Shown here one piece after another: positions 19,554-28,629 of a stretch of DNA of 64,000 bases (position 1 is its first letter; each line of letters opens with the position of its first letter). Source of the DNA: Pararhizobium polonicum (lineage in GTDB: Bacteria; Pseudomonadota; Alphaproteobacteria; Rhizobiales; Rhizobiaceae); the NCBI RefSeq assembly GCF_001687365.1, contig NZ_CM004502.1, positions 117,328 through 181,327 of the forward strand, given 5' to 3'. The notes below the pieces were generated by a model. It did no database searches, had not been told where the DNA came from, and saw only the letters and a list, made by a program, of their open reading frames with translations. Both the position numbers and the translations under genes were made by a program.

Positions 19554-19659
19554 ATATATGAATGGTGCGTGAAGGCGTCCAGAGCTTCAAATTCCAATCG
19601 ACACCTCGAATGTACCGCTTGAATCAGGATGCAGCATGATGCTTCAACACTCTCAGGTT

Positions 19660-20122
19660 TTGAACGCAAGGACGTGATTCCGTATCCCAAGTTTGTCGAT
19701 CAATGGAGCCTGAGCTTCGACGACATGGATTTCATCATTTCCGAGCCGAAGGGGTCGACCGGCTTGAATGCGATGAAAGCCGATGCCCGGCGGGCACCGC
19801 TCGACAATATTCTGGAAGTAACGGGCGGCTGGCATTCATCCGGCAGCTCGCCCTTTGGATTGAGCAGGTCGTCCCCCGCGTCTCTGAAAAGGCATCCGAA
19901 ATGCGCCGCCGCACACAGGCGTGCCAGCTTGCGCCCTATGCGGTGTATCTCATGTCGCGGGAAACGGCGATCACGGATGCAATGGTCGATCTTCTGATTG
20001 AGACGGTGCACAGGAATCTAGAAGCGCATGTGGCTGCATTTCGGCCTGATAAGCCATCCGACCTCACGCAAGCCGTTTTTCCGATCGGCTCTACGATCCG
20101 ACAAAAGTTCGGCCGATCGTAA
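19660..20122 (+). pseudogene. Tn3-family transposase (TnpA) remnant
   Basis: Two overlapping frames carry pieces of a Tn3-type transposase. The first has a DUF4158-like start (PYPKFVDQWSLSFDDMDFI). The second has RLAFIRQLALWIEQVVPRVS and later SRETAITDAMVDLLIETVHR, which correspond to the conserved LREITDALVDLLIQIVHRI region of TnpA. A frameshift and large internal deletions separate them, and the catalytic DDE domain is absent. No terminal inverted repeats were recognised. It is a relic of a former transposon at the join between the efflux and nitrilase modules. Confidence 0.6.
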
Positions 20123-20600
20123 ACTCGCAACGTCGACGTCGATGGAACATGCGTTTCTGTTGGACCAAATGCGAACTAAAATACTACTGCGCGAAAATGA
20201 TGGTGCTGCGGATTCAAGCTACCTGCTCAAAATGCAGGCTACAGCTGCACGCTCACTTCGCTCCGCATCATCAGCGCGGCAAGCTCTGCCCGGTTTGAAC
20301 AGCGTCAGTTCCCAAAGCTCCATTTTCTGCATCTCCAGCTAAGTCGCCGTCAACTAAACAAATGCAGCTATTGTTGAGCATCGGCATTTCTGTCGATCTC
20401 ATGTGAGGCCGTCCACATGCGTGGCGGCCTCGGTTGCCGCCACAAAGTTACCGAAGCTTTGATGGCGATTGCTTTCTGGATTGGCAATGTGGGCCGAGGC
20501 GCCCAAACTAAAGGCGCTCTGCCACTATTTTGAACATCGGTTGTCGGGCCGCACGTCTGTCTCAACGGCTCAGCATCCAGAGGAAGCCCGAGGTTCGAAA
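20123..20600. other. Intergenic stretch, no gene recognised
   Basis: Nothing coding was recognised here: short frames only, low similarity to anything familiar and no clear RNA structure. It follows the transposase relic and precedes the end of the AraC-type regulator, so it may be leftover transposon or target DNA. Confidence 0.5.
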
Positions 20601-21518
20601 TTACGTGGACGCGCGTCGCCACTGCGAAGGAGTGCAGACGAAAGCGGACTTGAAGGAGCGATTGAAATGACTGATGTCATTGAAGCCCCAGCCTAACGCG
20701 ATGTCTGTGATCGATTTCCGCACGGTGGCGCCCATCGCCAGTTCTCGTTTGGCACCTTGAAGACGCGCATCGCGTATCATCTGACCGGGCGACGTGCCGT
20801 TCTCCGCGCAGAGCCTTCGAAGAGATCGCTTAGACATCCCCGCATGAACCGCGAATTCCGAAGTCCCGAATTCAGGATTTCTCACTTCTCCGGATACTCC
20901 ATTGCGCAGCTTTTCGAAAAGACGAAGGCGCGGTGCCAGGTCGTTTGACTGCGACAGGATGCCATTGATGACGAGGTCTCCCGCGACGGCGACCATGGCT
21001 TGGAGATCACGAGACCCTATTTCGTTCGCACGATGCGCGATACTTTTCAAGAAGTCGAGCGCGACTCCGGCCGATCCTTCCAGCGCCTGAAATGTGCGGG
21101 CATTCAGACCTCTCAGTCCGTGCGACCGGGACCGCAGAGTGGCATGCGATACGCGAAGCACCATCTGCCTAAAAGGCCCGTCGAAGACAAGCCTGTATGG
21201 TTTCGTGCTGTCATAAAAGACGAGCTTACCGGGCTCGGTCTCGGCGACCCGTTCATCTTGATAAACTGCTCCCCGGCCCTCAATCTGAAAGGCGATCAGT
21301 AAGACTTCCTGTCCGTCTGCCCGTATATGGTGACATGTTCGTTCCGTGAGCTGGCTCGTCGAGTTCACCAAACTCAAGCTGTCGGCCCCGCGAAAATACT
21401 CCAACACATCGCCGTAGAAATTGGGTGCGTCGCTCTTGCTCTCCAGCCGTACATAGGTCAACCAAAGCTGCTCTTTCCAGGCTTCTAGCGAATTTGAATT
21501 GTGATCCACTTCCCGCAT
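20601..21518 (-). CDS. AraC-family regulator (NitR-like)
   Basis: This is a 305-residue protein. Residues ~30-190 form an AraC_binding_2 sensor domain (YFRGADSLSLVNSTSQLTERTCHH; KLVFYDSTKPYRLVF). Residues ~205-305 form two AraC helix-turn-helices (FAVHAGMSKRSLRRLCAENGTSPG; ITDIALGWGFNDISHFNRSFKSAF). This layout is shared by NitR, FeaR and similar activators. It is divergent from the nitrilase gene with a 154-base gap, like NitR with its nitrilase. It is therefore the likely activator, responding to a nitrile or amide. The frame continues upstream, but ATG 21518 matches the family start. Confidence 0.83.
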   Translation of the reverse strand: MREVDHNSNSLEAWKEQLWLTYVRLESKSDAPNFYGDVLEYFRGADSLSLVNSTSQLTERTCHHIRADGQEVLLIAFQIEGRGAVYQDERVAETEPGKLVFYDSTKPYRLVFDGPFRQMVLRVSHATLRSRSHGLRGLNARTFQALEGSAGVALDFLKSIAHRANEIGSRDLQAMVAVAGDLVINGILSQSNDLAPRLRLFEKLRNGVSGEVRNPEFGTSEFAVHAGMSKRSLRRLCAENGTSPGQMIRDARLQGAKRELAMGATVRKSITDIALGWGFNDISHFNRSFKSAFVCTPSQWRRAST

Positions 21519-21672
21519 GGCTGACCGCCCGGTTGTTTTACTCCGGGAGACAGACGCAAGAAATGAGCCAATGCCTACGGCAGGCCGTTTTGGCCAATAA
21601 TTCTGGCCAGCTCGTCCAAGAAGGTCGGACCACGGCGTGTGAGTTTCGAAACCGGGAACGAAAGGAAAAACG

Positions 21673-22662
21673 ATGACCACAATGCAGTACAAAGTAGCGG
21701 CAGTTCAGGCCGCACCGGAATTTCTCGATCTTGCTAAAGGAGTGGACAAAGCGGTCTCTTTGATCGAAGCGGCGGCGGCAGAGGGCGCATCCCTGATCGC
21801 CTTTCCTGAAGTCTGGTTGCCTGGTTATCCTTGGTGGATATGGCTCGATTCCCCGGCTTGGGGCATGCAATTCGTCGGGAAGTATTTTGCCAACGCCATG
21901 GAGGTCGGTGACGTCCAGTATGAGAGGCTGCGAAAGGTTGCGGCCGACAATAGCATTCATGTCGTGATGGGTTATGTGGAACGTGCAGGTGGCACCTTGT
22001 ATCTCTCTCAGGCATTGATCGACGACAAAGGCATGACCATTGCCAACAGGCGTAAGTTGAAGCCGACTCATGTAGAGCGCGCCGTTTTTGGTGAAGGCGA
22101 CGGGTCTCACTTGGCTGTGCACAATACCCGCTTGGGCCGTTTGGGCGCCCTATGCTGCGCCGAACATGTTCAGCCCCTCTCAAAATTTGCCATGTATTCC
22201 CAGAACGAACAGATTCACGTCGCGAGTTGGCCGAGTTTTTCGGTCTATCGGGGCGCGGCGTTTCAGCTAAGCGCGGAAGCCAATCTCGCCGCTAGCCAGG
22301 TCTATGCGCTCGAAGGCGGCGCCTATGTGCTCGCCCCGTGCGCCATCGTTTCCAAGTCGATGATCGAAATGCTCGTCGACACGCCTGCGAAAGAAGGTCT
22401 TCTGCTCGAAGGCGGTGGTTTCACAATGATCTTCGGGCCGGATGGCGGGCCACTAGCTAAGCCTATCCCGGAAACGCAAGAGGGCATAATGTATGCCGAC
22501 GTCGATCTCGGCTTGATTGGCCTTGCGAAGGCAGCCTACGACCCCTCTGGTCACTACTCTCGCCCGGATGTCGTAAGACTCTTGTTCAACAAACGCGAAA
22601 TGCAACGTGTCGAGGCCTTCGAATCCGACTATGTCATTGTCGAGCAAGGTGGAGTCGAATAA
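21673..22662 (+). CDS. Nitrilase
   Basis: This is a 329-residue carbon-nitrogen hydrolase. The catalytic Glu is in FPEVWLPGYPWW (~residue 48), Lys in NRRKLKPTHVER (~130), and Cys in GALCCAEHVQPL (~164). It converts a nitrile to the acid plus ammonia in the cytoplasm. In typical nitrilases the catalytic Cys is followed by Trp (CWE); here it is Ala (CAEH), confirmed from the codons TGC GCC GAA CAT. Length and the NEQIHVASWPSFSVYRG region fit true nitrilases rather than amidases. A ribosome-binding site, AAAGGAA, precedes the ATG. Confidence 0.88.
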   Translation: MTTMQYKVAAVQAAPEFLDLAKGVDKAVSLIEAAAAEGASLIAFPEVWLPGYPWWIWLDSPAWGMQFVGKYFANAMEVGDVQYERLRKVAADNSIHVVMGYVERAGGTLYLSQALIDDKGMTIANRRKLKPTHVERAVFGEGDGSHLAVHNTRLGRLGALCCAEHVQPLSKFAMYSQNEQIHVASWPSFSVYRGAAFQLSAEANLAASQVYALEGGAYVLAPCAIVSKSMIEMLVDTPAKEGLLLEGGGFTMIFGPDGGPLAKPIPETQEGIMYADVDLGLIGLAKAAYDPSGHYSRPDVVRLLFNKREMQRVEAFESDYVIVEQGGVE

Positions 22663-22928
22663 TCTAACGTTTCGTCAGCGGTCACGTCGAAAAGTCCTTT
22701 CGTGTCGACGCGACCACTATCAGCAAACAACCTCGTGAAGAACGCCTTGATTGATGCGTCACGCGAGCTGGTTGCCTTCGCCATTTTCAATACCCACCAA
22801 CATTTCAGCCGACGTAAGCGCCTCTGTCCCCCGGCTGAGGAGACCTCCATCCTCAGGTGCCCAGTGGTTGCTATCGAAACCTGGATCAGGCTCGCCAAGC
22901 TTGCCCACGGCCCCCCCCTTTTCACGTG

Positions 22929-23255
22929 TCACCGGACAGGGCAGGTCGGTTGGCGCCGACCGGCTGGATTGACCTTGATCACGGGCCAGTTGCCGGTGAA
23001 GTTCACCCCTCCAGATCGGGCACGTGACGATGTTCTGGCTGTTGGAAAGGCTGACACCTTGTCGCCCGGTCGAATGCTCTGGCCGTGCTCAAGCATTTCG
23101 CGATCGCCGAGCTGCCTGGACAGATACTCTTCCGTGTTGCGCAGGATGAGCTTGTTGCTGCAATTGCTCATCAGCGTTTCGGCGTGGTTGTCGCCACAGG
23201 GGTGTCGTGGAGCCGCGCTCCGGGACATAGGCCACCCACCAAATAACGGCGCCAC
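22929..23255 (-). pseudogene. Possible conjugative coupling-protein (TraD/VirD4-like) remnant
   Basis: On the leftward strand HAETLMSNCSNKLILR followed by EYLSRQLGDREMLEHGQS resembles the C-terminal region of type IV coupling proteins, where a 'SNC.NKI.LR....TAEYLS..LG.REV' pattern is usual. Only about 50 residues match, and no Walker motif is nearby. The flanks (22663-22928 and 23256-23321) contain no gene I recognise. The assignment rests on one motif and is tentative. Confidence 0.4.
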
Positions 23256-23321
23256 TCTCCCCGAAGATCAGACATGTGGTATCACGCTTTTCAGCTTTCG
23301 GGCCAACCGATCCTCGCGAGG

Positions 23322-24224
23322 CTAGATGGACTTCGCAAATTGCAAAACCTCGTTTCGTATCCACGCCAGCCCCGGATCATTCTCGGTATAGCGATGCCAT
23401 TGCATCTGGAGATCGATCGGCGGGATCGTGAAGGGTGGACGCAGGATTTCCAGTTCATACTGATGTGCAAATTTCAGTGCATGCCTTCTATGACACGTGA
23501 GCAACCGTGAGCTGCCCGTCAAGAATTCGAAAGCAACCCGAAACGACGGCACGGTCACTGCAACGTGGCGGGTTTCTCCGCGGTGCTTCATGAACCATTC
23601 ATCATAGGTAGACGTGCGCGTGTCGCCGAGGCTGACGCAGATATGCCCCATGGACTCGAACTGATCAGTCGTAAGTTCACCACCTAACCGCATGCCTTTC
23701 CACGCGACACAGACGAAGGACTCTTGAAAAAGCGTGACTGTTGGGTGGCGGTCCGTCGCATACCCCTTAGGTGTGAACAGAAGGTCGAGATCGCCCTGCT
23801 CGAAATCCTCCATAAAGCGTCCGCCAAAGGATCGGACGTCGAACGTGATATAGGGCGCTACGCGTTCGAGCCTAAGCAGAAGCCCCGCCAGGAGCACGTC
23901 AGTGACGTAATCCGATGCCAGGAATCGGAACCGCCTGGTCGAAGTTTTCGCATCGAATTCAAGGGCAGAAGAGACGACGGATTCGACCTGTAGCAACACG
24001 TTCCGGATCGATCCCTTCATTGACAATGCCAAAGGCGTCGGGACCATCTCCCGACCGACCTGCACCAGCAGATGGTCCTGGAAATAACTGCGAAGACGCG
24101 CAAGGGCATCGCTCATCGCAGACTGGCTGATGTTGACCCTCTCCGCAGCGCGGGAAACGCTGTTTTCGGTAAGAAGCGCATCGAGATAGATGATGAGATT
24201 AAGGTCGAGGCGGCGGAAACGCAT
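23322..24224 (-). CDS. LysR-family regulator, NodD-like
   Basis: This is a 300-residue LysR-type protein. Its N-terminus (MRFRRLDLNLIIYLDALLTENSVSRAAERVNISQSAMSDALARLR) is close to NodD proteins. The effector domain follows from about residue 90. NodD relatives sense flavonoids and other plant phenolics. It is divergent from the gentisate-type operon that starts at 24405 and should activate it. The frame is open to 24284, but homology and the family start point to ATG 24224. Confidence 0.85.
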   Translation of the reverse strand: MRFRRLDLNLIIYLDALLTENSVSRAAERVNISQSAMSDALARLRSYFQDHLLVQVGREMVPTPLALSMKGSIRNVLLQVESVVSSALEFDAKTSTRRFRFLASDYVTDVLLAGLLLRLERVAPYITFDVRSFGGRFMEDFEQGDLDLLFTPKGYATDRHPTVTLFQESFVCVAWKGMRLGGELTTDQFESMGHICVSLGDTRTSTYDEWFMKHRGETRHVAVTVPSFRVAFEFLTGSSRLLTCHRRHALKFAHQYELEILRPPFTIPPIDLQMQWHRYTENDPGLAWIRNEVLQFAKSI

Positions 24225-24274
24225 GATACCTACGGGTATGATAGTGGATGTCAGATCTTCATTCCGATTAGAAT

Positions 24275-24293
24275 GTATCGGCACCGCCGATAC
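24275..24293. promoter_or_regulatory. Candidate LysR binding site
   Basis: GTATCGGC - ACC - GCCGATAC is a perfect 8-bp inverted repeat in the gap between the LysR gene and the gentisate-type operon. A second, weaker repeat (ATACC-TACG-GGTAT) lies right at the LysR start. Their positions fit an activator site and an autoregulation site. Confidence 0.5.
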
Positions 24294-24404
24294 GTCAAAT
24301 GGGATCTAACGATTAGACCGAACGACAATGGCCACTTAGCCTCGTAGATGGAGGATAAGCGGGATCAATGATCACCGCTGCAAATCATCAGGGAGGAGAT
24401 CCAC

Positions 24405-24992
24405 GTGAGCACAGTTTTCGCGCGTCCCCGGGTGCAGCCGAGCAATAACGTCACCAGGCACCGGCTTCTCGTCACAGGCCACGATGCCGAAGGTCTGTCG
24501 ACCTTTCTGTCAGATCGCACCGGGCCGCATATCATGACGGTGCTCGACACGCCGACTTACGCTGTAACCGACCTCTGGAAGAGCTTCAGCCTCCCGGCGG
24601 ACAATTCGCGCGCCACCGATGAAGATCCGTGCGAGGTCCCGTTCGTGGTCGCGCCTCCTGCCGGCGGTTGCGTGTTCAGGATTGTCGAATTCCCGCCGGA
24701 CCGGGACTGGGAGCCCAAGGTTGCAGCGATGGGGGGATCGGCACCGGTCGACGAAACAGCGTCCATCGCCATCGGCCGGCCGGCACGTCACGGGCAAATG
24801 CATCAGACGCGCTCCCTCGATTTCGCGATCGTCCTGTCCGGCGAAATCTGGGCCATCATGGATGTTGGTGAGCAGAAGATGAAGGCGGGCGATACTCTAG
24901 TCCAGCGCGGGACAAATCACGCTTGGGCCAATCGTTCCGAAGAGCCCTGCATCGTTGCCTTCGTCCTTGTCGACGCGAAGCCGCTCGGTTGA
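24405..24992 (+). CDS. Cupin-domain protein
   Basis: This is a 195-residue single-domain cupin. The core runs from about residue 110 to 185, with candidate metal-binding His in GQMHQTRSLDFAIVLSGE and in QRGTNHAWANRS. A GTG start with GGGAGGAG upstream opens the nine-gene operon. Proteins of this type recur in aromatic catabolic clusters, but I know of no settled reaction; possibilities are a small ring or side-chain dioxygenase, an isomerase, or a sensor-like accessory. The first motif keeps only one of the usual two histidines, so metal binding is uncertain. Confidence 0.75.
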   Translation: MSTVFARPRVQPSNNVTRHRLLVTGHDAEGLSTFLSDRTGPHIMTVLDTPTYAVTDLWKSFSLPADNSRATDEDPCEVPFVVAPPAGGCVFRIVEFPPDRDWEPKVAAMGGSAPVDETASIAIGRPARHGQMHQTRSLDFAIVLSGEIWAIMDVGEQKMKAGDTLVQRGTNHAWANRSEEPCIVAFVLVDAKPLG

Positions 24993-25044
24993 TCCGGCTT
25001 CCTTCAATCCGCTCGAATTCTGCCAGATTTTAGGAGAAGCCGAC

Positions 25045-25947
25045 ATGGCTGAGAGAAAAGTCATCGTTACCATCGCACCGACAGGCGGCATGGCCAGCAA
25101 GGCCATGAACCCGAACCTTCCAACACAGCCCGACGAAATCGCCGAGGACGTTTATCGTTGCTACAACGCGGGCGCCAGCGTGGTCGCTGTCCACGCGCGG
25201 CGTCCTGACGATCAGGCTACCTGTAATCCGATCATCTATCGCCGGATCAATGATCTGATCCGTGCGAAATGTGATATCGTCATCAACAACTCCACCGGCG
25301 GCGGAGTCAGCGGTGATGTCGTGGGAGAAGGTCCGAACGGATATCCGGAACTTCTTTGGGAAGAGCGCATCAAAGGCGTCGAGGCAGGCGCGGAAATGTG
25401 CACCCTGGACCCCACCACCATCATTGCCACTTTCGAGGGTCGCGAGATGCTGATGAACACATCACCATCTCGCTGCAAGCAGCTCGCAACACTGATGAAG
25501 GAACGTGGGATCAAACCCGAGTGGGAGGTTTTCAGCCCTACGCACCTTCTGCAGGATGTGACGGATTGCATCAACGCCGGTCTCGACCAGCCGCCCTACT
25601 TCATCAACTTCGTTCTGTCCGCCAATCGTGGTTTCCAAGGCGCTATGCCGTATACGCCGAAGATCCTGACGCAGATGGTCGACATGATGCCCAACGGCGC
25701 GCTCTTCAATGTGAGCGCCATCGGCGCGGCCCAGCTCAATGCTGGTGTGCAATCGATCCTCATGGGAGGACATGTTCGGGTCGGGTTGGAGGATAATCTC
25801 TACTACGCGCGCGGGAAGCTGGCGACGAACGTAGAGCAGGTCGAAAGGATCGTCCGCATCATCCGAGATCTTGGTCTTGAGCCCGCGACGCCGGAGGAGG
25901 CGCGCGATCTGATCGGGTTGCCCAGCCTTGCCACCATGGCGGCCTGA
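25045..25947 (+). CDS. Beta-keto acid cleavage enzyme (BKACE/Kce family)
   Basis: This is a 300-residue TIM-barrel protein of the DUF849/BKACE family: VIVTIAPTGG at the start, the metal-binding VVAVHARRPDDQ, and the C-terminal ILMGGHVRVGLEDNLYYARG. Characterised members use Zn2+ to convert a beta-keto acid plus acetyl-CoA into acetoacetate and a new acyl-CoA two carbons shorter. The operon's next enzyme resembles a salicylyl-CoA hydroxylase and no CoA ligase is present. This BKACE is therefore a plausible source of the aromatic CoA ester. ATG 25045 has AGGAGA upstream. Confidence 0.88.
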   Translation: MAERKVIVTIAPTGGMASKAMNPNLPTQPDEIAEDVYRCYNAGASVVAVHARRPDDQATCNPIIYRRINDLIRAKCDIVINNSTGGGVSGDVVGEGPNGYPELLWEERIKGVEAGAEMCTLDPTTIIATFEGREMLMNTSPSRCKQLATLMKERGIKPEWEVFSPTHLLQDVTDCINAGLDQPPYFINFVLSANRGFQGAMPYTPKILTQMVDMMPNGALFNVSAIGAAQLNAGVQSILMGGHVRVGLEDNLYYARGKLATNVEQVERIVRIIRDLGLEPATPEEARDLIGLPSLATMAA

Positions 25948-26012
25948 AACACAAACGGCACCGCACAGCTGGGTGCCTTATTTGGCATTTGGCGAATTCT
26001 GGAGGGAGACAG

Positions 26013-27281
26013 ATGAAGACCAAGGGAAAGTGGAAGGTCCTCGCGGGGGGGTTCTTCAGTTACACGTTCGATGCCATGGATCTGGTGCTGCTGGCGCTGT
26101 GCCTTCGGCCGATCATGCTCGAACTCGATCTCTCGCCCGCGGAGGGCGGCTTCCTTGCCACCGCAACGATGATCGGAGTAGCGCTCAGCGCCATCCTCGG
26201 CGGATGGTTCTCGGACAATTACGGTCGCCGTGTTGCGATGCTTGTCTCGCTTATCAGCTTCAGCATCCTGACGATGCTCATTGCGGCGACGAGCAACTAC
26301 TGGGAAATATTCGTCCTGCGCTTCCTTGCTGGCCTCGGCCTGGGGGGGATCTGGGGCGTGATCGCGGCATACATCGCCGAAACTTGGCCGCCGCATCAGC
26401 GCGGTCGCGCTGCGGCATTCGCATTGAGCTCTTTCCCGATCGGCGTGGCGCTCGCTTCGATGTTCGTGGGTCTCATTGTGCCTGAATATGGTTGGCGGAT
26501 GGTGTTCCTTACCGGCGGACTGGCGCTTTTCGTTGCGATCTACATCTACTTCTTTGTCCCGGAATCCGAGGTGTGGCTTGAGCAGCGGCGGCAAAGGATC
26601 GAGGCGCGCGAGCGCGGAACCTTAGATGCAAGTCGGGTCACGATCGCCGAAATCTTTAGTCCGGAGTTGCGTCGAAACAGCATCCTTGGTGCCATTGTCG
26701 CGGGTCTCGCTCTATCGGCCTATTGGGGAACGACGACCTGGCTTCCGACTTATCTGGTCGAAGAAAGAGGCCTCTCCGTGTCAGACATGGGAACGTTCAT
26801 GACGATCCTCAGCGTTGGCATGTTCATTGGCTACCAGATCTTCGGTCTGATCGCCGATCTGATCGGAAAGCGACTTGCACTCATCATTACGCTTTTCGGA
26901 TGCGCCGTCACGCTGCCGATGTATGCAATAGCGACCGATCGCACCGTGTTGCTCTGGCTTGGTCCCCTCTATGCGTTCTTCGTGGCGTGGGTGGGGTTGT
27001 TCGGCTCCTACTTCGCCGAGATTTACCCGGCCCATGTCAGGGCCACGGGTTCCGGTTTCTGCTTCAACGTCGGCCGAGGCATCTCCGCTTTCGCTCCTGT
27101 TCTGTTCGGTGGCCTTGCCCAACTCGTTTCACTTCAATTGGCACTGGGACTCTGCGGGGTTCTGTTCCTCGCATCCGGCATCGTTATGATCTTTATGCCG
27201 AATTCCGAACGCCTCGCCATAGCGCGACAGCCGGATAAAACCGACAACCTTGCATCGTCTTCGCTGCCGGTGCGCCCATGA
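26013..27281 (+). CDS. MFS transporter, aromatic acid/sugar type
   Basis: This is a 422-residue permease with 12 predicted membrane segments. It starts GGFFSYTFDAMDLVLLAL (typical of the aromatic acid:H+ symporter group), has the MFS signature GGWFSDNYGRRVA, and RFLAGLGLGGIWG in segment 4. The start at 26013 has GGAGGGAG upstream. It probably imports the growth substrate of the operon. It is separated from the hydroxylase gene by 190 bases with no gene inside. Confidence 0.85.
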   Translation: MKTKGKWKVLAGGFFSYTFDAMDLVLLALCLRPIMLELDLSPAEGGFLATATMIGVALSAILGGWFSDNYGRRVAMLVSLISFSILTMLIAATSNYWEIFVLRFLAGLGLGGIWGVIAAYIAETWPPHQRGRAAAFALSSFPIGVALASMFVGLIVPEYGWRMVFLTGGLALFVAIYIYFFVPESEVWLEQRRQRIEARERGTLDASRVTIAEIFSPELRRNSILGAIVAGLALSAYWGTTTWLPTYLVEERGLSVSDMGTFMTILSVGMFIGYQIFGLIADLIGKRLALIITLFGCAVTLPMYAIATDRTVLLWLGPLYAFFVAWVGLFGSYFAEIYPAHVRATGSGFCFNVGRGISAFAPVLFGGLAQLVSLQLALGLCGVLFLASGIVMIFMPNSERLAIARQPDKTDNLASSSLPVRP

Positions 27282-27472
27282 AATCGCAGATTCACTCAGT
27301 AGATCGGACCGGCAAGCTTTCCTTCGGCCTAATAATCACGGCGCCCCCGAAAGGCTCTGGCGGCCTTGCGGTCCTCGCGCTGCCCGCCACGAACCTGCGC
27401 GTAGGCGGTGCGGTCTCTCGTTGACGCGCAGACCCTGCATATGAACCACGTTATCCCGAAAGGAGAGCAAGA

Positions 27473-28618
27473 ATGAAACCGAAGCTGATCGATATTGTCG
27501 GTGCCGGTCCTGCGGGTCTCTATACTGCAATCCTCGCCCGTCGCCTCTTGCAGGGTGCCCGCGTCCGAGTGACCGAGCAGAACCCACAAGGCGCTACATT
27601 CGGTTTCGGCGTCGTCTTTTCTTACGAAGCGCTCGACTTTCTGCGAGCGGACGATCCGGAACTCCATGCGCTTATCACGCCGCAGATGGAGCGGTGGCAA
27701 AATATGACCCTCAACATCCCCGGGCGACCCCTCACCATTGATGGCGTCGGGTTCACGGCGATCGGGAGGCTTAGACTTATCGAGATCCTTCGCGAACGGG
27801 CCGCTACCCTCGGTGTCGAACTGCGATTCGACACTAGGATAGATTCCGCCGATCTTCTGGACGGCGATCTGATCGTCGGCGCCGATGGCATCAATTCGGT
27901 GGTTCGTCAATCGGACCAGGGGTTCCAACCGAGCCTGGAGCATTTCGGAAATTGTTTCGCATGGTTCGGGACACCGCGCCGATTCGAAACCCTAACCCAG
28001 AGCTTCGTGCAGACCCGGCATGGCGCCCTCAATGCGCATCATTACCGCTATGCGCCTGACATAAGCACGTTTATCGTGGAGTGCACGAAGGATACCTTCG
28101 AACTATCGAAATTTGCGTCCATGAGCGAAGCTGAAAGCGCCTGCGTCTGCGCGGGGATATTCTCAGAGGTCCTGGAAGGCGCGCCGTTGATCACCAATCG
28201 CTCTGTCTGGCGACAATTCCCGCGGCTTTGGTGCGAACGTTGGGTGTCCGGCAACCGCGTCATCTTAGGGGATGCGGCGCACACGGCGCACTTCTCGGTG
28301 GGATCTGGTACACGGCTGGCCTTCGATGACGCGATCGCGCTGATGCGTTGCTTATCTGAGCACGACGACATGTATGCGGGTCTTGCCGCCTACCAGGAGA
28401 TGAGGCCGCCGATCGCGGCAAAGATCGTGAACGCTGCAAACACATCAGCGTTGTGGTATGAGAGCTTTGATGATCGGCTCAAGTCCGAGCCCATCGATTT
28501 TGCCTTCAGCTACATTACCCGCTCAGGCCGTGTCGATCGCGACCGACTCCGCAAAATCGCGCCTGAATTCGCCAAGCTTTACGACGCCGAACGCCCGGCG
28601 ACTGTCCCAGTATTGTGA
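27473..28618 (+). CDS. FAD monooxygenase, salicylyl-CoA 5-hydroxylase-like
   Basis: This is a 381-residue flavoprotein. It has a dinucleotide fold at the N-terminus (DIVGAGPAGLYTAILARR), then FGFGVVFSYEALDFLRADDPE, IGRLRLIEIL, and the second FAD motif RVILGDAAHTAHFSVGSGTRLAFDDA. These match SdgC-type salicylyl-CoA 5-hydroxylases and the monooxygenase half of aminobenzoyl-CoA monooxygenases. The expected reaction is 5-hydroxylation of a 2-substituted benzoyl-CoA to gentisyl-CoA with NAD(P)H and O2. The neighbouring thioesterase and gentisate dioxygenase support salicylyl-CoA as the substrate. Confidence 0.82.
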   Translation: MKPKLIDIVGAGPAGLYTAILARRLLQGARVRVTEQNPQGATFGFGVVFSYEALDFLRADDPELHALITPQMERWQNMTLNIPGRPLTIDGVGFTAIGRLRLIEILRERAATLGVELRFDTRIDSADLLDGDLIVGADGINSVVRQSDQGFQPSLEHFGNCFAWFGTPRRFETLTQSFVQTRHGALNAHHYRYAPDISTFIVECTKDTFELSKFASMSEAESACVCAGIFSEVLEGAPLITNRSVWRQFPRLWCERWVSGNRVILGDAAHTAHFSVGSGTRLAFDDAIALMRCLSEHDDMYAGLAAYQEMRPPIAAKIVNAANTSALWYESFDDRLKSEPIDFAFSYITRSGRVDRDRLRKIAPEFAKLYDAERPATVPVL

Positions 28619-28629
28619 AAGGAAGCGGA

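Noticed and set aside
22702..23325. A 207-codon rightward frame between nitrilase and LysR genes
   Set aside because: There is no recognisable domain or ribosome-binding site, and the opposite strand shows a better (though weak) match.
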